From positions 1 to 25,924 of IMG/VR virus record IMGVR_UViG_3300009420_000077: a stretch of DNA of 25,924 nt; one strand, written 5' to 3'. The notes beneath the pieces were generated by a model. The model was not told the DNA's origin. It searched no databases and was given only the letters and a program-made list of their open reading frames with translations. Shown piece by piece: positions 1-8,400 of the stretch. Position numbers and translations under genes: made by a program. Positions within the stretch are counted from its first letter, which is position 1, and every line of letters starts with the position of its first letter. The stretch is from a virus.

Positions 1-897
1 CAATACAAAATAGACAAAGCCGCAAAGGCTAGAGACGCCAAATCTAAAGTAGGCGGTGATGTTAGCGATTTTGCAAAACAAAGAATTAAAGTAGGCGATA
101 TACAAACAGACGATAACGGATTATTTTACCAATATACAGAAAACGGTTGGATTGAAGTTACAGGCATATCGGCAAATGCAAAAACTGGTAAAAACACAGG
201 AACTCCAAAAATAGCTCCTGGTAGCAGACCACTAGCACCAGAAGGCGCTTTGGCAAAACAACTTACTAGTAAAGCACAAGGCAAAGACCAAACAGGTTTC
301 ATAGACCAAATGAAGCAAAAAGCCGGTGATGTTGTTAATAAAGCAATAGGCGGACCACTTGCTAGTAAAACTGCCAACGATCCAGATGCTACAACAGGAC
401 AAAAATTAGGTGCTAAGTTTGGTGCAGGTATTGGTCGAGCAATGTCACATGCGTTTAAGAAGGGCGAACCAGCAGATAAGAAAGCAGTAGTGCCAGTAGC
501 GGCAAACGACTTAAAAGCATTCCAAAAAAGAATAATGGACCCAGCACAACAACCAGAGCAAAAATTAAAACTTGCACAAGACATGGTAAGTAAACTTGTA
601 AAAATGCATGGTAATAATACAGATGTTGAAAAATACTTAAACACAGTAGGCCCTATATTAAAACAAAGCGGATTAAACAAATCTAATCCAACTGAATACC
701 AAGCACTGGTCACTCAGGCAAGAAGTTTACGAGCTGAAGCATATCAATATATGAATAAAGTACTTGAAGCAGTAGGCTTAACATGGGAAGACTTAGGATA
801 CAAAGTAATAATTTCTGAAAGTATTACTGATAGTGTAATCCTTATGCCTATACAAGATATTCAACTTTCGAATATTAAAAAATTAGCAGGTTTATAA
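1..897 (+). CDS. Hypothetical phage protein, 5' end outside window
   Basis: The reading frame is open from the first base to the TAA at 895-897, so the N-terminus lies upstream of the window; a TTG at 250 could be called as a start but has no reason to be one. The visible 298 residues have a small module of about residues 25-52 (a GDIQTDD...GLFYQYTENGW segment), then a Gly/Pro/Ala/Lys-rich linker, a small glycine-zipper-like stretch (GAKFGAGIGRAM) and a helical C-terminal part with no cysteine. I recognise no enzyme motif. It sits one base upstream of the KxDG gene, so the two are probably co-transcribed. A virion or internal head protein is a reasonable guess from composition and neighbours, but it is inference only. 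Confidence 0.8.
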   Translation, partial: QYKIDKAAKARDAKSKVGGDVSDFAKQRIKVGDIQTDDNGLFYQYTENGWIEVTGISANAKTGKNTGTPKIAPGSRPLAPEGALAKQLTSKAQGKDQTGFIDQMKQKAGDVVNKAIGGPLASKTANDPDATTGQKLGAKFGAGIGRAMSHAFKKGEPADKKAVVPVAANDLKAFQKRIMDPAQQPEQKLKLAQDMVSKLVKMHGNNTDVEKYLNTVGPILKQSGLNKSNPTEYQALVTQARSLRAEAYQYMNKVLEAVGLTWEDLGYKVIISESITDSVILMPIQDIQLSNIKKLAGL

Positions 898-898
898 A

Positions 899-2176
899 AT
901 GAAGTTCCAAGAGTTTACAAAGCCTCTTGTTACTCGACTGCTCACAGAGTCAGCTTTACAGAACGAAGGTAAAGAAGGCAAAAATACTCACTTAGAGCAT
1001 CTAGAAGATAACATATTCAACAAAGGATATGACGGTGCCAAAGAAGCAATTAACTATTTGTACAGTTTACATGAAATGTTATCCGGCAGTACAAACTCTC
1101 CAGTATCAATGACAACTAAATGGGACGGTGCTCCTGCTATTGTATGCGGTAAAGATCCAGCAACAGGTAAATTTTTTGTAGGTACTAAAGGAGTGTTTGC
1201 TAACAATCCTAAAATTAATTATACAGTTGCAGACATAAAAGTAAATCATCCTAGTGAAGGTTTACAAGAAAAACTTATACTTGCACTGAATACATTAAAA
1301 CGTTTGAGATGGACTACTGTAGCACAAGGAGATTTCCTTTTTGCAAAAGACACATTAAGCGAACAAGAAATAGATGGTAAAAATTATTTAACTTTTTCAC
1401 CTAATACTATAACTTATGCAGTACCAAGCCAAACTAAACTTTCTAGTGATATTATTAAAAGTGAAATAGGTATTGTGTGGCATACAGAATATGTAGGTGG
1501 ACCTACATTAGCAGATACTACAGCAAAGTTTGGCTTTGACAGTAGTGTGTTAGGACAAGCACCTGGTGTTTGGCACAGAGATGCAATTATTAAAGACCTA
1601 AGCGGTACTGTAACATTCACTGCTGGTGAAAGTGCAGACATTATGCAGGCTATTAGCCATGCAGACCAATATTTAAAAACTGTTGACAGTGAAACATTTG
1701 CATGGTTAGGACAAGGCACAGACTTAATAGGTAAGAACTTTTTACAACAACTAAAAGCACACGCAAACAATCAAGTAAGACAAGGTTCTTTTGATGAACC
1801 TACAAAGTTTGCACAAGGGTTTATACAAAAGTACATAGACTTTATGACTAAAGAGATTGACAAAGTAAAAACTCAAGCAACTAAAGATAGAAAAACAGAA
1901 TCAATGATAGAAGGTGTTAAATTTATTAAACAACACATTCAAGGTATTATAAGTGTATACGATTTATACTTAAAAATTATAGAAGCAAAGATTAAAGTAG
2001 TTAAAAAGTTAGAACAAATCCGTGTTATGGATACTTTTGTACAAACGGATAAAGGATTTGACGTTACTGGAGAAGAAGGTTTTGTTGCAGTTGACAGAAT
2101 GGGTAATGCATTAAAACTTGTAGATAGATTAGAATTTAGCAGAATTAACTTTGGTTCCGGGAAACCAACAACATGA
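899..2176 (+). CDS. KxDG nucleotidyltransferase/ligase-like phage protein
   Basis: A 425-residue protein. Residues 71-80 read MTTKWDGAPA, which contains the KxDG signature (K74, D76, G77) of the ATP-dependent DNA/RNA ligase and capping-enzyme superfamily, where the lysine is adenylylated. Further matches in the expected order are FVGTKGVF (about 93-100), QGDFLF (143-148, motif III-like) and GIVWHTEY (191-198, motif IV-like). From memory it resembles an uncharacterised family common in T4-like cyanophages (DUF6267 type). A clear motif V (KxxK) was not identified, so catalytic activity is unproven. The N-terminus (MKFQEF..., then LLTES at 14-18) resembles a T4 capsid-targeting sequence with an LxE cleavage site, suggesting packaging in the head. 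It starts one base after the upstream stop and overlaps the next gene by ATGA. The C-terminal half is helical and Lys-rich. Confidence 0.8.
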   Translation: MKFQEFTKPLVTRLLTESALQNEGKEGKNTHLEHLEDNIFNKGYDGAKEAINYLYSLHEMLSGSTNSPVSMTTKWDGAPAIVCGKDPATGKFFVGTKGVFANNPKINYTVADIKVNHPSEGLQEKLILALNTLKRLRWTTVAQGDFLFAKDTLSEQEIDGKNYLTFSPNTITYAVPSQTKLSSDIIKSEIGIVWHTEYVGGPTLADTTAKFGFDSSVLGQAPGVWHRDAIIKDLSGTVTFTAGESADIMQAISHADQYLKTVDSETFAWLGQGTDLIGKNFLQQLKAHANNQVRQGSFDEPTKFAQGFIQKYIDFMTKEIDKVKTQATKDRKTESMIEGVKFIKQHIQGIISVYDLYLKIIEAKIKVVKKLEQIRVMDTFVQTDKGFDVTGEEGFVAVDRMGNALKLVDRLEFSRINFGSGKPTT

Positions 2177-2967
2177 TAGAAGACGAAAAACAGGACATGT
2201 ATCAATTAATCGATACAGAACTTAGTGAAAGTAGACTGTTTAGGTTTACTGCTAGTTTTTCACGTCTTGCAGGTACAGATATTGCAGACTTGTTATATTT
2301 AGAAACACTTGCAGTTTATATGTTTGCATTAGATGGGGAACAGCAAGATTACGGAACAGCATACGCAAGAAAAACTACACAATATGGTCCTTATTCAGCG
2401 TTTAGGACTAGTTCAACGGATATATACATGCTAGGCTTTGCTATTAATCAACCAGAATACCAAGGTTTAAAGTTAAAAAACAAAGATAGAGACCATTTAA
2501 AGACACTTAGTTTTAATAATAGACAGCATTACATGTTTATGAATAAGATTGCTAGGTACACACCAAGTAGAAGTGAAGCAAGTTCATACTTTATAAGATT
2601 AGAATCACAACTAAAAATTAAAGACCCTATTTATAAGCAATGGAGACGTTTGATATTAGACTGGGGTAATTTAAAGTACGCTCAGAAACAATTCGTCATT
2701 GCAAAAATGATACAGCGTATTAGACTAAAAGGTAAAGGTTCAGAAATATTCAATAACTTAATGGCTATGAAGACTAGTAGGAGATTTGATAAAATAGAAA
2801 AAGGCAAACCTACAAGTAAATTAAAAAGAGCCGCCGCTACAATTGGTGGTGCTTATGCTGGTAGTAAAATACTTCCTAAAGTTACTAAAGGTAGACTAAG
2901 CAGTAAGACTGGAGCTGGCATCGGAGCCATTGCAGGTTACTGGGCAAGTGGTCGTAAAAAGGTATAA
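2173..2967 (+). CDS. Hypothetical protein with C-terminal glycine-zipper segment
   Basis: A 264-residue protein whose ATG overlaps the preceding stop (ATGA), so translation is probably coupled to the KxDG gene. The central region is rich in Tyr, Arg and Phe and predicted helical. The last 45 residues (220-264) hold two small-residue hydrophobic stretches, AAATIGGAYAGSK and GAGIGAIAGYWASG, separated by a basic turn and ending in RKK. Such Gly/Ala zippers often insert into or pack within membranes, or form tight helix pairs. No enzyme motif is recognised. Its stop codon (TAA 2965-2967) lies inside the late promoter core that drives the next gene. The function is unknown; a virion protein is likely from context. 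Confidence 0.85.
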   Translation: MIEDEKQDMYQLIDTELSESRLFRFTASFSRLAGTDIADLLYLETLAVYMFALDGEQQDYGTAYARKTTQYGPYSAFRTSSTDIYMLGFAINQPEYQGLKLKNKDRDHLKTLSFNNRQHYMFMNKIARYTPSRSEASSYFIRLESQLKIKDPIYKQWRRLILDWGNLKYAQKQFVIAKMIQRIRLKGKGSEIFNNLMAMKTSRRFDKIEKGKPTSKLKRAAATIGGAYAGSKILPKVTKGRLSSKTGAGIGAIAGYWASGRKKV

Positions 2968-2970
2968 ATA
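2963..2970 (+). promoter_or_regulatory. T4-type late promoter core TATAAATA
   Basis: This is an exact match to the T4 late consensus read by the gp55 sigma-like factor. It contains the stop codon of the upstream gene. With the T4 geometry (core at -13 to -6), transcription would start at 2976, which is the A of the next ATG. Confidence 0.75.
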
Positions 2971-2975
2971 CAGTT

Positions 2976-3494
2976 ATGCAAATTAAAGACATTATTTTAG
3001 AAGACGACGAAACAATGACATTAGGTGATGTACAAATTTTGTATGGTGATGATCCTAAAATGATGAAAGCAATACAATATGCTTACCAACTACCCAAAAT
3101 TAAAACTTGGGATCAAGCAATAGATAAAGCATCAGCAGTAATGCAACAACAGAGAAGAAGAGATGCTAGAAAGCCTGACAAAGTAGATAGAGAGTTTGGA
3201 ACTGCAAATATGAAACTTAATCAACCTAAAGGTAAAAAAGCAGACCCTAATGCACCTGCAAAAACACGTGGTGCACAACTTGGCAACCAAAATGCCTTTA
3301 AAGGTGGCTCTAGTATAGCACAAGGTATTAAGAAAGCATACACATCAATTAGAGACTTTGGAAAAGATGGCTATGTTAGTGGCGTAAAAGATGCTATGTC
3401 TAGTGGCGGCGACCTAACAAAAGCAGTAACTGATAGATATACTAAGATGGCTAGAACGCCTAACAAAGCACCCAAAGACACATTTAATTCCTAA
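2976..3494 (+). CDS. Small basic hypothetical protein with capsid-targeting-like N-terminus
   Basis: A 172-residue protein beginning MQIKDIILEDDE, which fits the M-x-[ILF]-x-[ED]-hydrophobic pattern shared by several proteins here and has an I-L-E site at residues 7-9. After that acidic leader the chain is mostly basic and low in hydrophobic content, with QQQRRRDARK near residue 57 and a Gly/Ala/Lys/Asn-rich middle. No catalytic motif or cysteine cluster is visible. A late promoter core ends five bases before the ATG and there is no Shine-Dalgarno sequence, so the mRNA may be leaderless. An internal head (DNA-associated) protein is my inference; the family is not recognised. Confidence 0.85.
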   Translation: MQIKDIILEDDETMTLGDVQILYGDDPKMMKAIQYAYQLPKIKTWDQAIDKASAVMQQQRRRDARKPDKVDREFGTANMKLNQPKGKKADPNAPAKTRGAQLGNQNAFKGGSSIAQGIKKAYTSIRDFGKDGYVSGVKDAMSSGGDLTKAVTDRYTKMARTPNKAPKDTFNS

Positions 3495-3525
3495 AAACAT
3501 AACTGTTTAAGAATCCCCACTCCAG

Positions 3526-3533
3526 CATAAATA
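3526..3533 (+). promoter_or_regulatory. T4-type late promoter core CATAAATA with extended ACTATT
   Basis: The core and its downstream bases read CATAAATACTATT, which differs from the extended T4 late consensus (TATAAATACTATT) at the first base only. The expected start is near 3539, giving a leader of about 43 bases with a Shine-Dalgarno sequence (AGGAG around 3569-3573) before the ATG at 3582. This is the closest match to the extended consensus in the window, which fits high late expression. Confidence 0.75.
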
Positions 3534-3581
3534 CTATTAACCAGGATACGAAAGTATTCAATACTATTTAGGAGTAATAAA

Positions 3582-3911
3582 ATGGCACAAACAAGAGTAA
3601 ACGGTGCAGTAGCAGAAGGACAACTATTAGTTGGTTCTTTAAGCCACTTCATCATAGACGAAGTAGACGGAACTGATGATATCAGTAACTTTGGTTTTAC
3701 TACAGGCGACGCAGATCCAGGTGAAGCAGTAATTCAAGCATTATCAATTCATTGCACACCAGTACTAATCAACAGCATTTCTGCAACAGTAATGCACGTT
3801 GGTGTTGAAGGATCCCCTGATGTAACAAAGATGACAGCATCTATTAAATCAGTACTTACAGGTGGCGGAGCAAACGCAACTGTAACAGCAGGTGAATACA
3901 GAGTAGTCTAA
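3582..3911 (+). CDS. Small structural-type phage protein (monocistronic late gene)
   Basis: A 109-residue protein, mildly acidic, rich in beta-branched residues, Gly and Ala, with a single cysteine. The composition resembles small virion decoration or tail proteins of T4-like marine phages, but no named family can be assigned. It has its own late promoter, a good ribosome binding site (GGAG 8 bases ahead of the ATG) and a strong rho-independent terminator after the stop, which is the arrangement expected of an abundant late product. Residues 48-64 (EAVIQALSIHCTPVLIN) align loosely with residues 45-61 of the next gene product, so the two may be diverged paralogues. Confidence 0.85.
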   Translation: MAQTRVNGAVAEGQLLVGSLSHFIIDEVDGTDDISNFGFTTGDADPGEAVIQALSIHCTPVLINSISATVMHVGVEGSPDVTKMTASIKSVLTGGGANATVTAGEYRVV

Positions 3912-3936
3912 CTTTAATAGAGTTTAACAACTTTTT

Positions 3937-3969
3937 AAAAATCCTCAACTTAGGTTGGGGATTTTTTTT
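3937..3969 (+). terminator. Rho-independent terminator
   Basis: AATCCTCAAC (3940-3949), a four-base loop, and GTTGGGGATT (3954-3963) form a 10-bp stem with one G-U wobble, extended by flanking A/T pairs and followed by a run of T to 3969. It lies 26 bases after the stop at 3911 and ends the transcript of the small structural gene before the next late promoter. Confidence 0.9.
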
Positions 3970-3990
3970 GGGCCTTGTTTCACTTAATGT

Positions 3991-3998
3991 GATAAATA
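3991..3998 (+). promoter_or_regulatory. T4-type late promoter core GATAAATA
   Basis: The core lies just downstream of the terminator. The expected start near 4004 leaves a 16-base leader that contains CAGGAGA as a Shine-Dalgarno sequence before the ATG at 4020. Confidence 0.7.
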
Positions 3999-4019
3999 CA
4001 AGTTATACAGGAGACACAC

Positions 4020-4424
4020 ATGAGTCTAATAAGAAGCGGAGCAATGAGCTCTGTCGAAGTACTAACTGGTAATATAGAATTTTTTACTTTGTTTACTACT
4101 TTGAATATAACAGTAACGGGTAATTATAGCGACGATAGTCAAAAAGACTTCGAAAGTGTAGTTCAATGTATAGGATTGAGAGCAATGCCTACTGTGATGA
4201 ATAATCCAGTAGCATTAAATGGAATAGGTTCTCAGCAAATAGAAAGTTATGGTGCACCAAGTTTAACAGGTGCAGGATGGATTTTTAAATTTGCTACAGA
4301 AATACCAGGAGCTCATACAGTTGATTCATTGAAAGACGAATTACACGGAATTGTGCTGAATGGGGGTGTTATAGATACAAAAAATACTATAAACACTGAA
4401 TTTACTAAACAGGATCTATTATAA
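4020..4424 (+). CDS. Small structural-type phage protein
   Basis: A 134-residue protein starting MSLIRSGAMSSVEVL, with alternating hydrophobic and polar residues that suggest a mainly beta fold. Residues 45-61 (ESVVQCIGLRAMPTVMN) resemble the matching segment of the 109-residue protein upstream. It is led by its own late promoter and a good ribosome binding site, and its stop overlaps the next ATG by one base (TAATG), so the membrane protein downstream is probably co-translated. A virion component is inferred from promoter class and neighbours; there is no specific family assignment. Confidence 0.8.
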   Translation: MSLIRSGAMSSVEVLTGNIEFFTLFTTLNITVTGNYSDDSQKDFESVVQCIGLRAMPTVMNNPVALNGIGSQQIESYGAPSLTGAGWIFKFATEIPGAHTVDSLKDELHGIVLNGGVIDTKNTINTEFTKQDLL

Positions 4425-4681
4425 TGAAAGAACCAATACCAGAACAAAAGATAGAACAGCAAAGTAGACAAGTCTATGCTGAATCTAACAACCTAGAAGC
4501 ACACATCATAGCAGATATGCTCCGTATTGAGAGCATAACAACAGAACTTAGAGAATTTAAAGAAGACACTAAGCACAGATTAAACAAAATAGAAAACTGG
4601 CTAGTTGCAATAGTTGGAACATCGTTCACAACACTACTTGCATTAGTAGTTGGTTTACTAGTAAACTTTTTCGGACAGTAA
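4424..4681 (+). CDS. Small coiled-coil/membrane protein, possible XhlA-type holin-like
   Basis: An 85-residue protein. Residues 22-58 form a charged, heptad-like helix (IADMLRIESITTELREFKED and following), and residues 59-82 are one strongly hydrophobic segment (WLVAIVGTSFTTLLALVVGL, then LVNFF). A soluble coiled coil followed by a C-terminal membrane anchor is the layout of XhlA-type haemolysin/holin-associated proteins, so a lysis-related role is possible. A membrane-tethered accessory protein is equally possible, since no endolysin lies beside it. The gene overlaps the upstream stop by one base and ends one base before the next start. Confidence 0.75.
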   Translation: MKEPIPEQKIEQQSRQVYAESNNLEAHIIADMLRIESITTELREFKEDTKHRLNKIENWLVAIVGTSFTTLLALVVGLLVNFFGQ

Positions 4682-4682
4682 T

Positions 4683-5180
4683 ATGAAATTAAATGAATTA
4701 ACAAAGCCTAACCAAGCAAAGACTAAGGACAAAAAGCCTAAGTTACAAAAACCAAGCAGAGGACATCAAAGTCCACATCCTATGCAAGGTAAACTTGTTG
4801 GAGAGTCTACTATAGAAGAAGCATATGGTAGTGGTAGTGAGATTACATTAGAAGATAATCAAGACTTTCATGAGGAATTTGGCGTAATAGGATATAGCGA
4901 ATGTGATGAAAATGTTTTTGAAGCAGAATATCAAGGACGTAAAGTTAAACTAAACAAGCCTATGCAAGGCGATTCTAAAAAGTTTAAAGTTTATGTTAAA
5001 GATCCTAAAACAGGCAATGTTAAAAAAGTTAATTTTGGACAAGGCGGTGATGCTAAAGGCGGCACAATGCGTATTAGAAAATCAAACCCCAAAGCTAGAA
5101 AAAGTTTCAGAGCAAGACATAATTGCGAGAACCCAGGACCAAAAACAAAAGCCAGATACTGGTCATGTAGGAAGTGGTAA
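4683..5180 (+). CDS. Basic Cys-containing hypothetical phage protein
   Basis: A 165-residue protein. The N-terminus MKLNELTKP matches the recurrent motif of this region and contains L-N-E at 3-5; a second possible protease site, I-E-E before Ala, lies at 44-46. Residues 10-30 are Lys/Pro-rich, the middle is acidic, and the last 60 residues are basic (KFKVYVKDPKTGNVKKVNFG, then RKSFRARHNC...YWSCRKW) with two cysteines near the end. From memory this C-terminal module recurs in T4-like marine phages (a DUF5872-like domain) without a known function. It is followed after one base by another basic protein; together they look like nucleic-acid-associated cargo, which is inference. Confidence 0.8.
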   Translation: MKLNELTKPNQAKTKDKKPKLQKPSRGHQSPHPMQGKLVGESTIEEAYGSGSEITLEDNQDFHEEFGVIGYSECDENVFEAEYQGRKVKLNKPMQGDSKKFKVYVKDPKTGNVKKVNFGQGGDAKGGTMRIRKSNPKARKSFRARHNCENPGPKTKARYWSCRKW

Positions 5181-5181
5181 T

Positions 5182-5463
5182 ATGAGACTAGAAGAAATAG
5201 CAAACGAAGAAATCTTTGAAGCCCGTATGGTATGGCGTAAAATGGGCAAATCGATTAAACGTGCTGTTAGGTGTACATCAGGTAGACGTAAAGGCAGAGT
5301 TGTATCTAAAGCAAGTCAATGTTCTGCACCTATTAACATGAAAAAGCGAATGACATTAAAACGTACAAAAGCAAAAATGGGTAAGAGACTTAGTAGAAAA
5401 GCACAAAGAACAAAAAGACTTAATCCAGCAAGTAGACGTTTAAGACAACTAAACAAAAGTTAG
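5182..5463 (+). CDS. Highly basic small protein, probable processed internal head protein
   Basis: A 93-residue protein, about one third Lys plus Arg. I chose the ATG at 5182 because it lies one base past the previous stop and opens with the recurrent MRLEEI motif; the frame extends upstream to 4993 but that part overlaps the previous gene. All acidic residues (E4, E5, E9, E10, E13) lie in the first 13 residues, and there is no Asp or Glu after I-F-E at 11-13. Removal of that leader by a gp21-like protease would leave a histone-like polycation with two cysteines (RCTSGRRKGR..., ...SQC), as expected for DNA-binding head contents. The family recurs in marine T4-like phages as far as I recall; function is unproven. 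Confidence 0.85.
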   Translation: MRLEEIANEEIFEARMVWRKMGKSIKRAVRCTSGRRKGRVVSKASQCSAPINMKKRMTLKRTKAKMGKRLSRKAQRTKRLNPASRRLRQLNKS

Positions 5464-5477
5464 GTAAGCGAAGATAA

Positions 5478-8400
5478 ATGAAATTTAAAGACGTTAGAAC
5501 ATTAGAAAGTATCTTAGTCGAGTATGGCATGAAGCAAGGTGCTAGTACACCTACATCTGACCAACAAACTGGTGCAACTGCAAAAGCAACAGCAACAGCA
5601 ACACCAACCGGAAGTCCGACTATTGAACCAACAGCACCTACACCAGACTTAGGCAGTCCTACTATAACAGGCATAGATGTCAAAGAGCCTGATCCAAAAG
5701 AACAACAACCAGCATTCAAAAAGATTAAAGCATTAGACTTGGATGATGGTACAGAATACAAAGATGATAAAGGTGAACTACAAGGTACAGTAATTAGTAA
5801 AGTAGGCAGAGGCCCAACACCAGACAAAGTAGTTGTTATGGACCCTAAAGGAGAATACAACATTGTAGATCCTGAACAAGAGGTACATATTGATTTAGAT
5901 GAAGGTGCTAGAGCAAAACAAGTTCACAAAAAAGCATTAAACAAAATTAAGCCAAAACACCGTTCACAAATGAAAAAAGTGAAACGTCTTGCAAGATTAA
6001 ATTTAAAAGAAGCAGATGAAAAATTATTTGAAGTAAACTTTAATAAAAAAACAGTCATAGAAGAAGCATTAGATTCACCTATTAGATGTGGATTTGAAGC
6101 AGAAACTCTTTGGTCCGATATAGAAGGGCAAAGTGATGACGTAGATAACTATTCAATCTCAGAGATTGATGATAATTTTGGTGGAGTAGATTGGGATAGT
6201 TTGTCAGAAGGATTTACTGACTGGATCTATGAAAATAAAATAGAAGAATACATGGACGATGCTGTTAGTGATTGGGTTGAAAGCAACAGAGACGATTACT
6301 ATCAAGAATTTGCAGAAGCAGAAAACATTGAAGAATATGATTGGGCCGATAAAAAGGAAGAAATACTCAGAGGTGAATTTGGCGATGAGCGATATGAAAA
6401 AGAACCAGAAGAATGTGAAGAAGAGTATGGATATGACGATGACAATTGGTTACGAGAATATATTGACCAAGAAAGAGAAAGTGATTTTGAATCATTCTTA
6501 GAGGACAGAGCAAAAGACGATGACTATGTAAAAGAAGCGGCATACGAACAAGCCAGTGAGTCATATGATTATGACGATTGGATAAATGATGCATGGTACA
6601 GCATGTCCAGTTTCTGTGAAGATTATGGTATTGAAATTTCCGGCGGATCAGACTTGCAAGAAGTTGCGAATATTATGGAAACATGGATTGAAACGGAAAG
6701 TGCATTTCATGACCACAGACCAGATACAGGCGGATATGGAGAGACATCCGGAGATGTAACAGAGTATGCTGTTGAAACAGATTCGAGTATAGATGGTAGT
6801 GGTACTGGTGCAGAAATTATCTCTCCTGTATTTACTAAACCTAGAAACATGCTAAATGAATTGAATAAGTTCTTTGATATGGTACATGATAAAGGTGGTT
6901 CAACAAATAGAAGTACTGGACTGCATGTTACTATGAGTTGGGACGGTGAAAGAAACGGCTTACCAAGTGCCGCAGAACCAATGAAAGCCAAGATGGCATT
7001 ATTGCTAGGTGACAAATACTTATTACAAGCATTTAACAGAGATGGTAATAGTTATGCTAAAAGTCAATATGACAACTTAAAAAAAGCCACAGAAAAATTA
7101 AAACAGAACATGAACGACCAGGCTAGTTTTGAACAACTAGAAGCCACATTAAACGATGCAATCAGTAACGACAAATTCCAAGCAATACATTTTAAATCTC
7201 AGAAAGATAGTCAAACAGGAACTAATCTTATAGAGTTTAGAATAGGCGGCGGTGAAGATTATCATTTAAATTTTCCAAAAGTTTCCAAGGCTGTTATACG
7301 ATATGCTACCAGCATGAGAGCAGGGTATGATGAAAGTTCTTTTAAAGAGGATTACATCAAAGCGGCATTCAAACTAATTAACAAATTAGACGATATTAGC
7401 GATAGAGATAAAGAAAGAGTAAAAAACAGAGAAGATGAAGGTGTGTCCCAAGAAGACATAATGGTTATAGATGCAGTTAAAACTATAGTTAGTGCAGACA
7501 ACTATGTAGAAACAGTAACCAGAATGGCAAATGTCTCCAGTGCATTACAAGAATGGCAAAAATTAAGTTTTAAGAATGCTGATACTAATTGGAAGGCTAA
7601 ATGGCAGAAATTTTTATCAGACACAGGCAAAGCACCAGCAGACTATGGCGATGCCGAGTTTGCAAAACTGATAAGCGAAGCACCTGAAACGTTTGGCAAA
7701 CCTATGAGAGGTTATGTACAACCCCATCTTAAACCACCAAGTATCAGAGCTGTTAAAGAAAAAGAAGAAGCAATGGATAGGTTAGGAGTTGTATTAGGAC
7801 AACTAAGTAATGATTTAATAACTGGTACTTCTAGAGCAAAATCTAATGCTAAAACAATAGGCTCATTTAGAAATTTCTTTAAAAGGTATGAGATTACATA
7901 CGAAGAGATAGCAGAAAAAGTAGTAGACCATTCCGGAGCAATCAACATGACCGGCGAATCTATAACTGCTAGAAAACGAATAACATCAATTAAACAAGGA
8001 CTAGAACAGTTACTTAAAAAAGATATAATCACTCTTCCAGAGTTTTTAAAGAACCAAGACACAGAAGTATTGGTTAATGCAATATGGGGTATGTTTAATG
8101 CAGACGTTGATATCAACAAAGACATAGACAACTTAATTAATGCTATATCTAAAATGCGTCCAGACATGAACAGATTAGATATCGAGAGTGTTATTAATGC
8201 AAGTAAAAGCAAAAGAGAATTTAACGATTTTTATAGTTCATTATTAAAAGGTAATTATCATAACAATGCGGCTCCTTTTGAAAACGGCATACAGTACAAT
8301 CCAGAAGGTTATAAGGAAGCACTAAAAATTGCTAGTAAATATCCTGAATATGACGAACCTGTTAGTACGTTTTATAATCAAAACATATACAGTGATGACA

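Noticed and set aside
250-252. TTG as the start of the first gene
   Set aside because: The frame is open and protein-like back to base 1, so the gene begins before the window.
126-713. Antisense open frame of 195 codons opposite the first gene
   Set aside because: It is Pro/Ser/Cys/Phe-rich, has no ribosome site, and mirrors a good + strand gene. The same applies to the other minus-strand frames in the window.
2628-2635. TATAAATA on the minus strand (and AATAAATA on the minus strand at 14599-14606)
   Set aside because: Both lie inside + strand genes with no minus-strand gene to serve; two chance hits are expected at this base composition.
4993-5181. Longer N-terminus for the 93-residue basic protein
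   Set aside because: The extra part lies wholly within the preceding gene and does not look like protein selected in that frame; the ATG at 5182 gives the shared leader motif.
5580-5610. GCAACA-type microsatellite at the start of the giant gene
   Set aside because: It simply encodes the Ala/Thr-rich linker; there are too few copies to call a functional repeat.
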